This document shows positions 1 through 5,342 of a stretch of DNA of 5,342 nt, piece by piece. Under the pieces are notes generated by a model. It had not been told where the DNA came from, did no database searches, and saw only the letters and a list, made by a program, of their open reading frames with translations. Source of the stretch: Muribaculaceae bacterium (GTDB taxonomy: Bacteria > Bacteroidota > Bacteroidia > Bacteroidales > Muribaculaceae); NCBI GenBank assembly GCA_017619255.1, contig JAFZSS010000199.1, positions 1-5,342 on the forward strand. The letters run 5' to 3'. A program made the translations under genes and the position numbers. The stretch's first letter is position 1. Each line of letters begins with the position of its first letter.

Positions 1-416
1 CGCTGACGGGGAAACTCATAGCGGAAAGCCACACCATCGTCAAAGGCGCGGAACACCATGTCGAGGGCACGCTTGGCGCCGCCTTTCTCTTGCAGACGCA
101 CTTTAAGTTCGTTGTAATGGTTGCGCACCTGGGCATCCTCGCCCCAGGGCTGACTCCACACCTCATCATGGGTAGAGCGCTCAGTCTTACCCATCTTAAA
201 GTTATCCTTGAAATCACCATCCCGCAGCACGAATCCCAGCGCAGAACGGTTGATAACGGTCTCACCGCCACGCACCACCTGATACCAAGCCTTGCCACCG
301 TCGATGCCGACGGTCACCGTCAACATTCCGTCGGGTGAACTCAACTTCAAATCTTTAGAATTGACTATCGTGCTCACTATCAAGCACATCATGATAAAAC
401 TGAGGATTCTTTTCAT
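1..416 (-). CDS. GH97 glycoside hydrolase (SusB-like), N-terminal part, cut by window edge
   Basis: 138 residues from Met at 416 are visible; the protein continues past the left edge (GH97 enzymes are usually about 650-740 residues). Residues 1-20 form a hydrophobic signal peptide (MKRILSFIMMCLIVSTIVNS), so the product is exported, probably to the periplasm. The rest matches the GH97 N-terminal beta-sandwich: LSSPDG near 25-30, the W-x-x-PWGE motif at 87-93, RNHYNELKV at 98-106, and FRAFDDGVAFRYEFP at 122-136. These are hallmark stretches of SusB-type enzymes. Family knowledge: GH97 members are calcium-dependent alpha-glucosidases (inverting) or alpha-galactosidases (retaining). The catalytic glutamates or nucleophile lie in the unseen part, so the exact specificity cannot be read. 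Lying downstream of an amylase and a SusR-like regulator, an alpha-glucosidase acting on malto-oligosaccharides is the best inference. The start is the first Met before the signal peptide, 49 bp after the regulator's stop. Confidence 0.87.
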   Translation of the reverse strand, partial: MKRILSFIMMCLIVSTIVNSKDLKLSSPDGMLTVTVGIDGGKAWYQVVRGGETVINRSALGFVLRDGDFKDNFKMGKTERSTHDEVWSQPWGEDAQVRNHYNELKVRLQEKGGAKRALDMVFRAFDDGVAFRYEFPRQ

Positions 417-451
417 ATCATTATCGTTTCATTTGTTAATTATTCGGTTTG

Positions 452-459
452 CAAATGTA
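452..459 (-). promoter_or_regulatory. Possible -7 promoter element before the GH97 gene
   Basis: The minus strand reads TACATTTG, a full match to the Bacteroidota -7 consensus TAnnTTTG, in the 49-bp gap between the regulator's stop and the GH97 start. A start site roughly 7 nt further on would give a leader of about 30 nt. No convincing TTTG -33 element is seen about 19-20 bp upstream, where the regulator's last codons lie. It may be an internal promoter or chance in A/T-rich DNA; read-through from the amylase promoter would also serve the gene. Confidence 0.35.
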
Positions 460-465
460 AATTAC

Positions 466-2103
466 TCAGCCGTCAATGGCTTTTACCCGGGCTTCAAAGT
501 CATCCTTACTGATGGCCCGTGCCTTGAGTTTGGAACGGTAGGTATAGATGGTTGTGAGACTGGCACGCAGGATGTTAGCGATGCTCTGGTTGTCGGTGAT
601 ACCAATTCGGATAAGCGCAAGGACACGCGACTCTGTGGTCAAACGCTTGCCTTGTCTGACCTCAATCTTGCCGCCTACCTGCAGCAGTTTGTTTACCTCG
701 TCGACAAAGTTCGGGAAGATGTTGAGGAAGGCGTTGTCGAAGTTCTCATAGAACAATTGAGCGTTCTCGCTGCCGAAGTGGGTGCTCTTCAGTTCCCTGG
801 CCAGTTCTTCGGTCTTGCGGTCACGATGCAGGCGGTAAAGGGCCTTGCGTTGCTCCTCACCTCGGTCGATGAAACGGCTCGACAGCGTCAAGAATCGGGC
901 AATATACTCTTCCTTGAGTTTCTCTCGCTCACGCAGCAGGGCATTACTCTCATGCAGTTGCTCTACGGTGTCCTCCAGGCGACTATTAACCTGCCGTAAT
1001 TGCTCATTGATGGCTTTCTTCTGCTCATTGAGGCGACGATATCGTTTCAGCAACTGGTAGATAGCAATGACTCCACCAACGAGCAACAAGGCGATGACCG
1101 AGATCAGACCGAGCAGCCACATCATGTTACGGTGGTTACGCTCCTGTTTGGTCTGATATGCACTCAAGATTTTAGGTACTATTTGCGACGACTGGATGTT
1201 GCGGAGGCGAGTACCGTAAAAATTTGCATCGTCTACGGCCACGCGCATGTAGCGGTAAGCACGGTCGATGTCGCCCTCGTCAAACAAGCGGTCGGCAATC
1301 ATTCTGAGTGATGTATTCTCACGGACACAACCCTCAAGGTCACTCTCGGCACTCTTGATAAGATACTCCATCTGTTTGTCCGTATTGCCCATTTGAGCAT
1401 AATGAAATGACATGATGCTTGTGATGATGGAGTATAGACGCTCACCGCTGTGATAATCCTTCATCACATCTTTCAACAAGGATATCGCCTCTTGAGGTTG
1501 ACGATTGTCGGCATAACACTCTGCCACGGTAATCAGGTAATTAACATTATCATGCGGCACATCAATACCCGTGATGCGTCGACGCAGGGCAATCAACTGG
1601 CGAATACATTCATCGGCATACTGAGAGCCCTGCATATATTCAGCCTGATAGATCAACAGGTCGATGCGCGTGCGGTGATACTGGATGAGTTGGTCGGCGG
1701 TCAACAGCAGGGTGTCTATCTCGTTGAGTACCTGCTGCGCCTTATCCATCAGGCATGCGGTTGACAGGATATGTGCCAGATTCAAGCGGCTCTCGTTCTC
1801 CAGCCGTTTGTCTCCCATCGATTGGGCGAGATGCTGGCACTCGCTGACATAAGTGAAAGCCGAATCATATTGATAAGCCGAATACTCTTCATACAACCGT
1901 TTAAGGGCGGCATAACGCCCGGCACCTGTTGTCTCCCGAGCCAGATCGGACTTCATCTCGGCAAGACGCGTTTCCTTGATGTCGACTATCTGCGGCCTTG
2001 CCGCAATCAGGCTGTCCAGTCTATGAAATCGGTCGCCATCAGTCGCCGACAAAGCCGACACAGACCCAACAATCAACAACGCTATAATCCACAATCTATT
2101 CAT
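466..2103 (-). CDS. susR: SusR-like (DUF6377) transmembrane transcriptional regulator with TPR-like repeats and LuxR-type HTH
   Basis: 545 residues, close to the usual size of SusR-type proteins. Visible parts in order: signal peptide or N-terminal anchor 1-20; a helical region of TPR-like repeats about 60-320 (for example around 65-95, 100-130, 195-215 and 230-290); one transmembrane helix 327-352; a charged coiled coil about 354-402; a conserved C-terminal block with FDNAFLNIFPNFVDEVNKLL at 455-474; and a LuxR/GerE-like helix-turn-helix about 488-528 (LTTESRVLALIRIGITDNQS, then the recognition helix around SLTTIYTYRSKL). This topology puts the TPR part in the periplasm and the DNA-binding part in the cytoplasm, with no histidine kinase between. 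SusR of Bacteroides thetaiotaomicron, the maltose-responsive activator of the starch genes, has this architecture. The symbol reflects family likeness plus the neighbouring amylase and GH97 genes; strict orthology is not shown. It starts 27 bp after the amylase stop with no Shine-Dalgarno and no clean promoter, so it is probably co-transcribed. Confidence 0.86.
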   Translation of the reverse strand: MNRLWIIALLIVGSVSALSATDGDRFHRLDSLIAARPQIVDIKETRLAEMKSDLARETTGAGRYAALKRLYEEYSAYQYDSAFTYVSECQHLAQSMGDKRLENESRLNLAHILSTACLMDKAQQVLNEIDTLLLTADQLIQYHRTRIDLLIYQAEYMQGSQYADECIRQLIALRRRITGIDVPHDNVNYLITVAECYADNRQPQEAISLLKDVMKDYHSGERLYSIITSIMSFHYAQMGNTDKQMEYLIKSAESDLEGCVRENTSLRMIADRLFDEGDIDRAYRYMRVAVDDANFYGTRLRNIQSSQIVPKILSAYQTKQERNHRNMMWLLGLISVIALLLVGGVIAIYQLLKRYRRLNEQKKAINEQLRQVNSRLEDTVEQLHESNALLREREKLKEEYIARFLTLSSRFIDRGEEQRKALYRLHRDRKTEELARELKSTHFGSENAQLFYENFDNAFLNIFPNFVDEVNKLLQVGGKIEVRQGKRLTTESRVLALIRIGITDNQSIANILRASLTTIYTYRSKLKARAISKDDFEARVKAIDG

Positions 2104-2130
2104 TTATAAGCACTTAAATCTACCCAAACC

Positions 2131-4023
2131 TTAATGTGTCAACAGGATATCAATCAATGCCGTCACATCGCCAATGGTGACCTCGCCATCCTTGTTGATA
2201 TCGGCCCTGGCCATGCTGTCATTGTCTAACGGTGTCACGCTCAAGATATAACTGATCAGAGCCGACAGGTCACCAATGGTAATCTCACCGTCAAGGTTCA
2301 CATCTCCCACCAACAAATCTTGCGCTGGCTCACCCTTATAATACACCTTATAGCCGCCAGCAGGGACCGAAAAACTCTGCGTGGAACTTAATGACACGGG
2401 AATGGCTGTCAAACCTGCGTTGATATTCTCCACATCGATAGCCAACTTCCACTCACCCGCCTCTAAACCCGACACTGTCGTATTAACCACGCTGGTTCCC
2501 AAATTGAGAACCACCAGCGCAGTTTGGGCGTTGTGGTGGCGCGTGTAAGCAATCATATTGGTGTTGCCCGTTGTCAAGAAGGTCACTTCGCTGGCACGGT
2601 CGCCATTGTCAATGAGTGCGTCACAGCTGTGCTTCAACGCCGTCAACGCCTTGACTGTGTTCAGCATCTTATTATCGACAGAGTTCCAGTTGATGGGGGT
2701 GCGGTTAAAGTAGTCCAACTTATGAGACATCAGGTAACCCGTTTCTTGACCGTTATACAGCATGGGCATGCCGTAGAGGGTGAAGGTCAACACCGTGAAA
2801 GCATAGGCATTGGCGCCATACTGGTTGGTCATCGTATTGTTGTAATTCTGATCATGGTTGGTGAGATAGACCATGCGGCTTATGTCGATGAAACGCAGGT
2901 CGCCCACAAGGTTCTTGCACTGGGTCAGCACGCCAGGGGGATTATTCTTATTATTGCTCAATGCCGTCTGGAATCCCCATGCATAGTCGTAGTCCCAGCC
3001 ACACACTAGCAACCGCGGCACACTGTTCGCCATGTCGCCCTCGCCCAGGATGGTGATAGTCTTGCCTTCCTTGTAACTCTTCAACGCGCTGATAGCGCGC
3101 GTCCAGAAAGCAGTCGGAATGGTGTTGCTGCTGATGTAATCACATCGGAATCCGTCGATATCTGCTTGGTCAATCCAGTACTCCATGGCCTCAATCATCG
3201 CCACCTGGGTCGCCTCCTTGCTGTAGTCCAGTTGATAAACATCGCCATAGCCATTGGGACTCGTCAATGTCGCGTTATAGTAATCGCGGTGCTCGGTAAT
3301 CCATACATTGTCCTTGGCCGTATGGTTAGCGACCCAGTCGAGCCACACCTGCATGCCACGCTGGTGGGCAGCGGCGACAAAGGACTGGAGGTCGGCCATT
3401 GTGCCGAAGTCGCTGTTCACGGCATGATAGTCACGGGGGGCATACGGACTGCCCAGTGAACCGATGTGGCCCAAGATGCCACGCGGATGAATGGGCATCA
3501 GCCAAATGATGTCAACGCCCAGGTCCCTCAAGTAATCCAGACGCTGCTGCGCGGCTGCCAGGGTTCCTGCCGAAGTGAAGTTATACAGGTCAAGTTCATA
3601 AATCACATTGTTGTTAGGTACAAAGGTGCTCTCCCCCGCTCCGACAATATTGGTCAACTGGCCCATCACATAGTAGCCATGGTTGGTGTACGAGAGATCG
3701 ACACGACCGCCCTGGTTGTTCCAAGTGAAAATGAGGCCCGTTGGCATCGCAAGGGCACCAGTGTAGGTCCATTTATAGATTTTGTTACCATTGGGAGTAT
3801 CTCCCATATAAGTCATTGCCGGGCCAGGCCAAGAAGTACCCACATAGGCTTGTCCATCGGTGTTACCCTCCCATACCCACAGCTTAGGAGTATCGGTAAC
3901 TGTTGAGTTGGCCTCGAAGAACACACACACCTCGCTATCGCTCGTCAACGACGGCTCGTAAACCGCCGCCATCGAGGACAGCAACACCATCATCATGATG
4001 GAGAATGAAAAAAGACGCTTCAT
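2131..4023 (-). CDS. Secreted GH13 alpha-amylase with CBM26-like starch-binding module and C-terminal dockerin-like repeats
   Basis: 630 residues. Signal peptide 1-20 (cleavage near SSMAA/VYEP) with no lipobox cysteine, so unlike SusG it is not a lipoprotein. Residues about 29-121 resemble a CBM26 starch-binding module: LWVWEG at 48-53, WPGPAM at 65-70, YKWTY at 83-87, FTWNNQGG at 99-106. The GH13 barrel spans about 138-470 with all four signature regions: DWVANHT (D229, N233, H234); GFRCD with R293 and nucleophile D295; ILGEGD with acid/base E328; and LTNHD with H390 and transition-state stabiliser D391. GSPYAPRDYHAVN at 191-203 and YGMPMLYNGQE at 417-427 are further GH13 landmarks. A beta domain C follows (about 478-563), then two dockerin-like calcium loops (574-585 and 608-619). 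It should cleave internal alpha-1,4 bonds of starch, so it is catalytically intact; alpha-amylase versus neopullulanase specificity is not decided by these motifs. It is the first gene of a unit continuing into the SusR-like regulator and GH97 gene. The region before ATG is A-rich without Shine-Dalgarno. Confidence 0.94.
   Translation of the reverse strand: MKRLFSFSIMMMVLLSSMAAVYEPSLTSDSEVCVFFEANSTVTDTPKLWVWEGNTDGQAYVGTSWPGPAMTYMGDTPNGNKIYKWTYTGALAMPTGLIFTWNNQGGRVDLSYTNHGYYVMGQLTNIVGAGESTFVPNNNVIYELDLYNFTSAGTLAAAQQRLDYLRDLGVDIIWLMPIHPRGILGHIGSLGSPYAPRDYHAVNSDFGTMADLQSFVAAAHQRGMQVWLDWVANHTAKDNVWITEHRDYYNATLTSPNGYGDVYQLDYSKEATQVAMIEAMEYWIDQADIDGFRCDYISSNTIPTAFWTRAISALKSYKEGKTITILGEGDMANSVPRLLVCGWDYDYAWGFQTALSNNKNNPPGVLTQCKNLVGDLRFIDISRMVYLTNHDQNYNNTMTNQYGANAYAFTVLTFTLYGMPMLYNGQETGYLMSHKLDYFNRTPINWNSVDNKMLNTVKALTALKHSCDALIDNGDRASEVTFLTTGNTNMIAYTRHHNAQTALVVLNLGTSVVNTTVSGLEAGEWKLAIDVENINAGLTAIPVSLSSTQSFSVPAGGYKVYYKGEPAQDLLVGDVNLDGEITIGDLSALISYILSVTPLDNDSMARADINKDGEVTIGDVTALIDILLTH
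2134..2313 (-). other. Dockerin type I-like domain of the amylase (two calcium-binding loops)
   Basis: This segment codes for amylase residues 571-630. Two F-hand loops, GDVNLDGEITIGD (573-585) and ADINKDGEVTIGD (607-619), have Asp/Asn/Asp/Asp at loop positions 1, 3, 5 and 12, the calcium ligands of type I dockerins. Each is followed by a short helix with the pattern xxALIxxxL. The loops are 34 residues apart, within the range of dockerin duplications. Positions 10-11, which set cohesin choice in clostridial dockerins, are Ile-Gly in both copies instead of Ser-Thr. The partner, if any, is unknown. Confidence 0.85.
2167..2304 (-). repeat. Internal duplication encoding the two dockerin loops
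   Basis: At DNA level, 2168-2202 and 2270-2304 align without gaps at 25 of 35 positions, offset by 102 bp (34 codons). Several of the mismatches are at third codon positions. This is an old in-frame duplication within the coding region, as expected for a dockerin pair, and not a mobile or intergenic repeat. Confidence 0.7.
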
Positions 4024-4055
4024 TTATTCAATTTTGGTTTTACTATGATTTTCTA

Positions 4056-4063
4056 CAAAGATA
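4056..4063 (-). promoter_or_regulatory. -7 promoter element of the amylase-regulator-GH97 unit
   Basis: The minus strand reads TATCTTTG, a full match to the Bacteroidota sigma-70-type -7 consensus TAnnTTTG, 32 bp before the amylase ATG. The predicted start site near 4049-4051 gives a leader of about 26-28 nt. TTTG motifs occur further upstream, but at spacings of 11 and 28 bp rather than about 19-20, so no proper -33 element is present. A weak -33 would fit a promoter that needs an activator. Confidence 0.65.
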
Positions 4064-4088
4064 CTCATTAATTACAAATAATCTCGCC

Positions 4089-4121
4089 TTTCAAACAAAA
4101 AATCTAACCATTTCAAACAAA
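4089..4121. repeat. Two 11-bp direct repeats 22 bp apart, candidate activator site
   Basis: TTTCAAACAAA occurs identically at 4089-4099 and 4111-4121 (TTTGTTTGAAA on the amylase strand). The start-to-start distance is exactly 22 bp, about two helical turns, which places both copies on one DNA face. Their centres lie near -44 and -66 from the inferred amylase start site, a usual place for an activator next to RNA polymerase. A SusR-like binder is an inference; simple A/T richness is the alternative. Confidence 0.5.
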
Positions 4122-4173
4122 CAAACCACTATAAACCATAGATTTAACAAGTAGATTCAGACTAAAAAATCTA
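4101..4173. repeat. Cluster of four AATCTA/TAGATT hexamers including an inverted pair
   Basis: AATCTA is at 4101-4106 and 4168-4173; its reverse complement TAGATT is at 4139-4144 and 4152-4157. The last two sites form an inverted repeat with a 10-bp spacer (4152-4173). Four copies in 73 bp is more than base composition would suggest, but the motif is short and was picked after looking. Function is unknown; it may be a second protein-binding region upstream of the amylase promoter. Confidence 0.35.
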
Positions 4174-4303
4174 ATCTGATTTCACATCATTCAGTTGATA
4201 TAAAAATGCCTCATAAGAACAAACAGCACCAAGTGTGAACCACAGGAGCAAAGAAAAAAAACGGTTTTAGGAGTAGTCACTCGCATTATCCAAGGAATTT
4301 TAT

Positions 4304-4311
4304 TACTTTTG
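4304..4311 (+). promoter_or_regulatory. -7 promoter element of the acyl-CoA ligase gene
   Basis: TACTTTTG, followed by CA, matches the Bacteroidota -7 consensus TAnnTTTG in a typical A/T-rich setting. A start site near 4317-4319 would leave a leader of about 55 nt before the ATG at 4374. No clear TTTG -33 element is seen about 19-20 bp upstream, which is common because that element is poorly conserved. Confidence 0.7.
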
Positions 4312-4373
4312 CAGATTGGAAACTCGCTCAGGCCGCCTCGTGGCGTTTTGGGCGCAAAAAAGCATCATGGCTT

Positions 4374-5342
4374 ATGAACAAATTCGTTGAACTCATTCCA
4401 AGACAGTGCAAAAAATACGGTGAGCGCGAAGCGCTGCGCTTCCGTGACTATGATACCCAGATATGGTCGTCTATCACATGGCAAGGTTTTGCCGAAAGGA
4501 TTGAAAAGGCCGCGGGAGCGCTCTATATGGGCGGGGTGGAGCCTCAGGGCCGCATCTGCCTGTTCACGCAGAACTGCCCCGAAATATTGATTACCCATTT
4601 TGCCGCCTTCTACAACCGTGCTATCCCCGTGCCCATCTACGCCACCAGCAGTCGTGACGAAGCCGCCTACATCGTCAACGACTCGGGCGCGACCATCCTG
4701 TTCGTCGGTGACCAAGGCCAATATGATATCGCCCGTCAAATCATCGACGATTGTCCCACGCTCAAGTTCATCGTCACTTTCCATCCAGGCGTGAAGCGCG
4801 ACAAGGACGACAAGACCACCCTGACCTGGAAGGAATTCCTTGCCACCGGCGAGAAACTTGGTCCCGAGGTACAACAAGCCATCGATGAGCGCAAGCAGGC
4901 TGGCAAACCCGAAGACATCATGTACCTAATCTATACCTCAGGCACCACTGGCGTGCCTAAGGGCGTGATGCTCATGCACAGCAACATGAATGCCGCAATG
5001 GATGCCCACATCGAGCGCTTTGACTATATCGATGACAAGACCGACATATCGTTGAGTTTCCTTCCTTTCAGTCACATCTTTGAGTTGGGATGGACCATGG
5101 TGTGCCTCACAAGTGGTATTCGTGTCGCCATCAACTACAACCCCAAGGAAATTCAGCGCGCCGTCAAGGAAGTACAGCCAAACTATATGTGCAGCGTGCC
5201 GCGCTTCTGGGAGAAAGTGTATACGGCTGTCAATGACAACCTTGCCAGCGCCAAGCCCGTGGTGCGCATGCTGGTGAAGCGGGCCATCGCCGTGGGCAAG
5301 ACACGCAACATGAAATATGCCCGTTTGGGCAAGAAAGCGCCA
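4374..5342 (+). CDS. Long-chain fatty-acid-CoA ligase (AMP-forming), N-terminal part, cut by window edge
   Basis: 323 codons are open to the right edge; full-length relatives are about 600 residues, so roughly half is present. The family activates fatty acids with ATP to an acyl-adenylate and then transfers them to coenzyme A at the membrane or in the cytosol. The AMP-binding P-loop motif YTSGTTGVPKG is at 187-197. LPFSHIFE at 230-237 corresponds to the A4 region, and SVPRFWEKVY at 274-283 is typical of the long-chain (FadD/FAA1-type) group. Earlier conserved stretches are TQNCPE at 65-70 and IPVPIYATSS at 84-93. There is no signal peptide. ATG 4374 is the first start in this frame after the promoter and gives the usual N-terminus (MNKFVELIPRQCKKYGEREA). 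The ATG at 4367 is out of frame and stops after seven codons. There is no Shine-Dalgarno, only an A-run (4356-4361). The gene is divergent from the starch unit, and no functional link is evident. Confidence 0.94.
   Translation, partial: MNKFVELIPRQCKKYGEREALRFRDYDTQIWSSITWQGFAERIEKAAGALYMGGVEPQGRICLFTQNCPEILITHFAAFYNRAIPVPIYATSSRDEAAYIVNDSGATILFVGDQGQYDIARQIIDDCPTLKFIVTFHPGVKRDKDDKTTLTWKEFLATGEKLGPEVQQAIDERKQAGKPEDIMYLIYTSGTTGVPKGVMLMHSNMNAAMDAHIERFDYIDDKTDISLSFLPFSHIFELGWTMVCLTSGIRVAINYNPKEIQRAVKEVQPNYMCSVPRFWEKVYTAVNDNLASAKPVVRMLVKRAIAVGKTRNMKYARLGKKAP

Larger units (their letters stand above)
4024..4373. other. Divergent intergenic region between amylase and acyl-CoA ligase genes
   Basis: These 350 bp contain no credible coding frame. 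The left 200 bp are strongly A/T-rich and hold the amylase-side promoter element, an 11-bp direct repeat pair and a cluster of AATCTA/TAGATT sites. The right end holds the plus-strand promoter and the GC-richer leader of the ligase gene. The stretch 4180-4280 shows nothing I can assign. No tRNA, riboswitch or rho-independent terminator is recognisable, which fits a divergent promoter region. Confidence 0.8.

Noticed and set aside
292..999. A 235-codon plus-strand open frame across the end of the GH97 start region and the regulator gene
   Set aside because: It is antisense to two well-supported genes, has no recognisable domain, and its length follows from the GC-rich codon use of the opposite strand.
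2104..2130. Promoter for the regulator gene in the 27-bp gap
   Set aside because: The nearest motif (TAAGGTTTG) has one base too many between TA and TTTG, and no other element supports it; co-transcription from the amylase promoter is simpler.
2524..3906. Three plus-strand open frames of 97-161 codons inside the amylase gene
   Set aside because: They lie opposite a complete, motif-rich GH13 gene, and their translations show no family features.
2131..4023. Calling the amylase SusG
   Set aside because: It lacks the lipobox, carries a CBM26-like N-terminal module and a dockerin-like tail, and no SusC-F genes adjoin it, so the symbol would overstate orthology.
4181..4239. TTCACA and TGTGAA as a CRP-like inverted site
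   Set aside because: The halves are almost 50 bp apart, not the short fixed spacing of a CRP site; chance is likely in this composition.
4334..4350. CGCC-TCGT-GGCG hairpin followed by TTTT in the ligase leader, as a terminator or attenuator
   Set aside because: The stem is only 4 bp and the T-run is 4 nt, too weak for a rho-independent terminator.
4365..4921. Minus-strand open frames opposite the acyl-CoA ligase
   Set aside because: The plus strand codes for the ligase through the whole stretch with intact family motifs; the minus-strand frames are shadows.

Overview
The window looks like Bacteroidota (Bacteroidales) chromosome, most likely of the Prevotella/Muribaculaceae/Bacteroides kind. 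The grounds are a starch-utilisation gene set with a GH97 enzyme, a SusR-type membrane regulator and a secreted GH13 amylase. In addition, there are TAnnTTTG-type promoter elements and A/T-rich, Shine-Dalgarno-poor sequence before each start codon. Genus assignment is inference only.

Layout: three genes lie head to tail on the minus strand, reading from right to left. First is a secreted GH13 alpha-amylase with an N-terminal CBM26-like module and a C-terminal dockerin-like calcium-binding pair (4023-2131). After 27 bp comes a SusR/DUF6377-type transmembrane regulator with TPR-like periplasmic repeats and a C-terminal LuxR-like helix-turn-helix (2103-466). After another 49 bp comes the N-terminal part of a GH97 glycosidase of the SusB type (416 to the left edge, incomplete). 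The spacing suggests one transcription unit, with a possible internal promoter before the GH97 gene.

A 350-bp AT-rich divergent intergenic region (4024-4373) separates this unit from a plus-strand gene that runs off the right edge, an AMP-forming long-chain fatty-acid-CoA ligase (4374-5342). Each side of the region carries a recognisable TAnnTTTG promoter element. On the amylase side there are also two identical 11-bp direct repeats exactly 22 bp apart, just upstream of the expected -33 region. They are a good candidate operator for the starch regulator.

How the genes work together (inference from families): the amylase cuts starch or malto-oligosaccharides outside the cytoplasm, the GH97 enzyme trims oligosaccharides in the periplasm, and the regulator senses a starch-derived sugar such as maltose and switches the unit on. 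The acyl-CoA ligase is a separate lipid-metabolism gene that only shares the intergenic region. No SusC/SusD pair, RNA gene, mobile element or CRISPR array is visible. Nothing here amounts to a clearly new system. The most unusual points are the dockerin-tailed, non-lipoprotein amylase, the regulator placed between two enzyme genes, and the phased repeats in the amylase promoter.
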